Shown here: positions 63,278-64,000 of the stretch, one piece after another
Numbering within the stretch: the first letter of the stretch is position 1
Layout of the letters: the number at the start of each line of letters is the position of its first letter
Source of the DNA: Dimargaris cristalligena
Taxonomy: Eukaryota; Kickxellomycota; Dimargaritomycetes; Dimargaritales; Dimargaritaceae
Length of the DNA: 64,000 bases
Assembly: GCA_027576995.1 (NCBI GenBank)
Contig: JANBQC010000012.1
Coordinates: forward strand, 1 to 64,000
Direction of reading: 5' to 3'
Program-made: the position numbers and the translations under genes
Notes under the pieces: generated by a model
Database searches by the model: none
Told to the model about the DNA's origin: nothing
The model's input: the letters and a program-made list of their open reading frames with translations, nothing else

Positions 63278-64000
63278 GTAAGTAATTTCTGAACTTATTG
63301 AATGGCCTGATGGGCCTTTTATGTTAATCTCTAAATTGGTCCTATAGCTTTTTTTTAAAAAAAAATGGGGCTTGAGTGGGGAGGACACGTGTGACCGGAG
63401 CTTTCCTTTTTAAGGCACACAGTTATTCAGCGACGCAGGCATTTGTAGCTGATTCATACCCACTATGCTTCAGCGCATGTCTCTCGCCGAACGCTTTCCC
63501 AGAGCTCACCGCTGTACCATTCGTGACTGTCAGGATCCCCCCCCCACCACCCATACAACCTCCCGGCAAACACCCACTATATTCTCTACGTATGGGATAC
63601 ACCCGACATCCCCTCATTCTTTGCCCACCATACCAGCGTTTTTGTGGGCGGGCAGGAAATAGATTGGCGGAGCAAGCGGCTTGGGGGGAGGGGATCTACT
63701 CTAGCCACATCGCCTCTTTTCCCCATCTGTACATTGCGTGGACGTAAGAGAGATACGCCCGTGCTCACATTAATGCCCACCTGGCATTAGTGTCGGCCCT
63801 CACTGACTGGAATTCCTATGCACATGACTAATGGTTGATCCATCATCCGGTTTATTTTTATTCATCCATTATCGATTGGTAATACCCCCCCTCCATACTT
63901 AGGTCAATTTGAGGAGGACGATTCTATCCATGTTTATTACTGATTCAATGCAGCATTCTTGGGAATAACAAACGTCGGCACTCCGATCATCCAAAGCCCA
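63278..64000. other. Right edge, probable continuation of the ubiquitin-like gene
   Basis: Likely intron and further exons of the preceding gene. An open frame to 63747 contains a Pro-rich stretch, and overlapping frames are open too, so no exon is claimed. A T8A9 homopolymer lies at about 63350-63366. Confidence 0.35.

Overview
The window is nuclear DNA from a fungus, most likely an early-diverging, chitin-walled lineage. Conserved genes are split by short introns (about 150-450 nt) with GTAAGT-like donors and TTAG/CAG acceptors. The set of homologs (SMC3, GET4, ACSF3-type acyl-CoA synthetase, guanine deaminase, ALY/REF, PMP3, a CsbD-like stress protein, a hevein-domain secreted protein) fits a fungus. 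Placement in Zoopagomycota or a similar mycoparasitic group is only a guess from gene style. Coding strands are usually preceded by 100-300 nt of pyrimidine-rich promoter or leader.

Layout: 1-81 is the end of a short repeat copy. At 1833-2804 (+) lies a GT25-type glycosyltransferase. At 3393-3872 (-) is a two-exon gene for a small single-pass membrane protein. At 4877-8505 (-) is a two-exon kelch-repeat type I membrane protein with a long basic/Ser/Pro/His tail. 8.5-13.7 kb has no secure gene. At 13682-15739 (-) is guanine deaminase. At 16894-20171 (+) is a mitochondrial ACSF3-like malonyl/methylmalonyl-CoA synthetase with eight exons, one of them 12 nt. At 22389-24536 (+) is a secreted repeat-rich protein with two chitin-binding type 1 domains. 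At 27499-28857 (+) is a C2HC zinc-finger gene with two in-frame stops. At 29739-30044 (-) is a CsbD-like protein. At 32093-33049 (-) is ALY/REF (Yra1), and at 34069-34257 (-) PMP3. At 35973-41418 (+) is complete SMC3 in ten exons, convergent with GET4 at 41991-43325 (-). A tRNA-Ala(CGC) is at 44577-44649 (+). At 49995-50466 (-) is a small VOA1/BIG1-tail-like membrane protein whose start codon sits alone in exon 1. At the right edge (60746-63277, +) are the first three exons of a ubiquitin-like protein.

The most interesting unlisted structure is a family of six short (138-139 bp) elements, all in the same orientation. They have about 27-bp imperfect terminal inverted repeats and, where preserved, TA dinucleotides on both sides: a Tc1/mariner-like MITE. 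They lie only in AT-rich gaps. Between and near them are short, interrupted, protein-like reading frames, some with secretion signals, which look like decayed lineage-specific genes. I found no CRISPR array, operon, prophage or autonomous transposase gene. The conserved genes are housekeeping functions (cohesion, tail-anchored protein insertion, mRNA export, purine salvage, mitochondrial acyl-CoA activation, membrane potential) and do not form a cluster with a common pathway.
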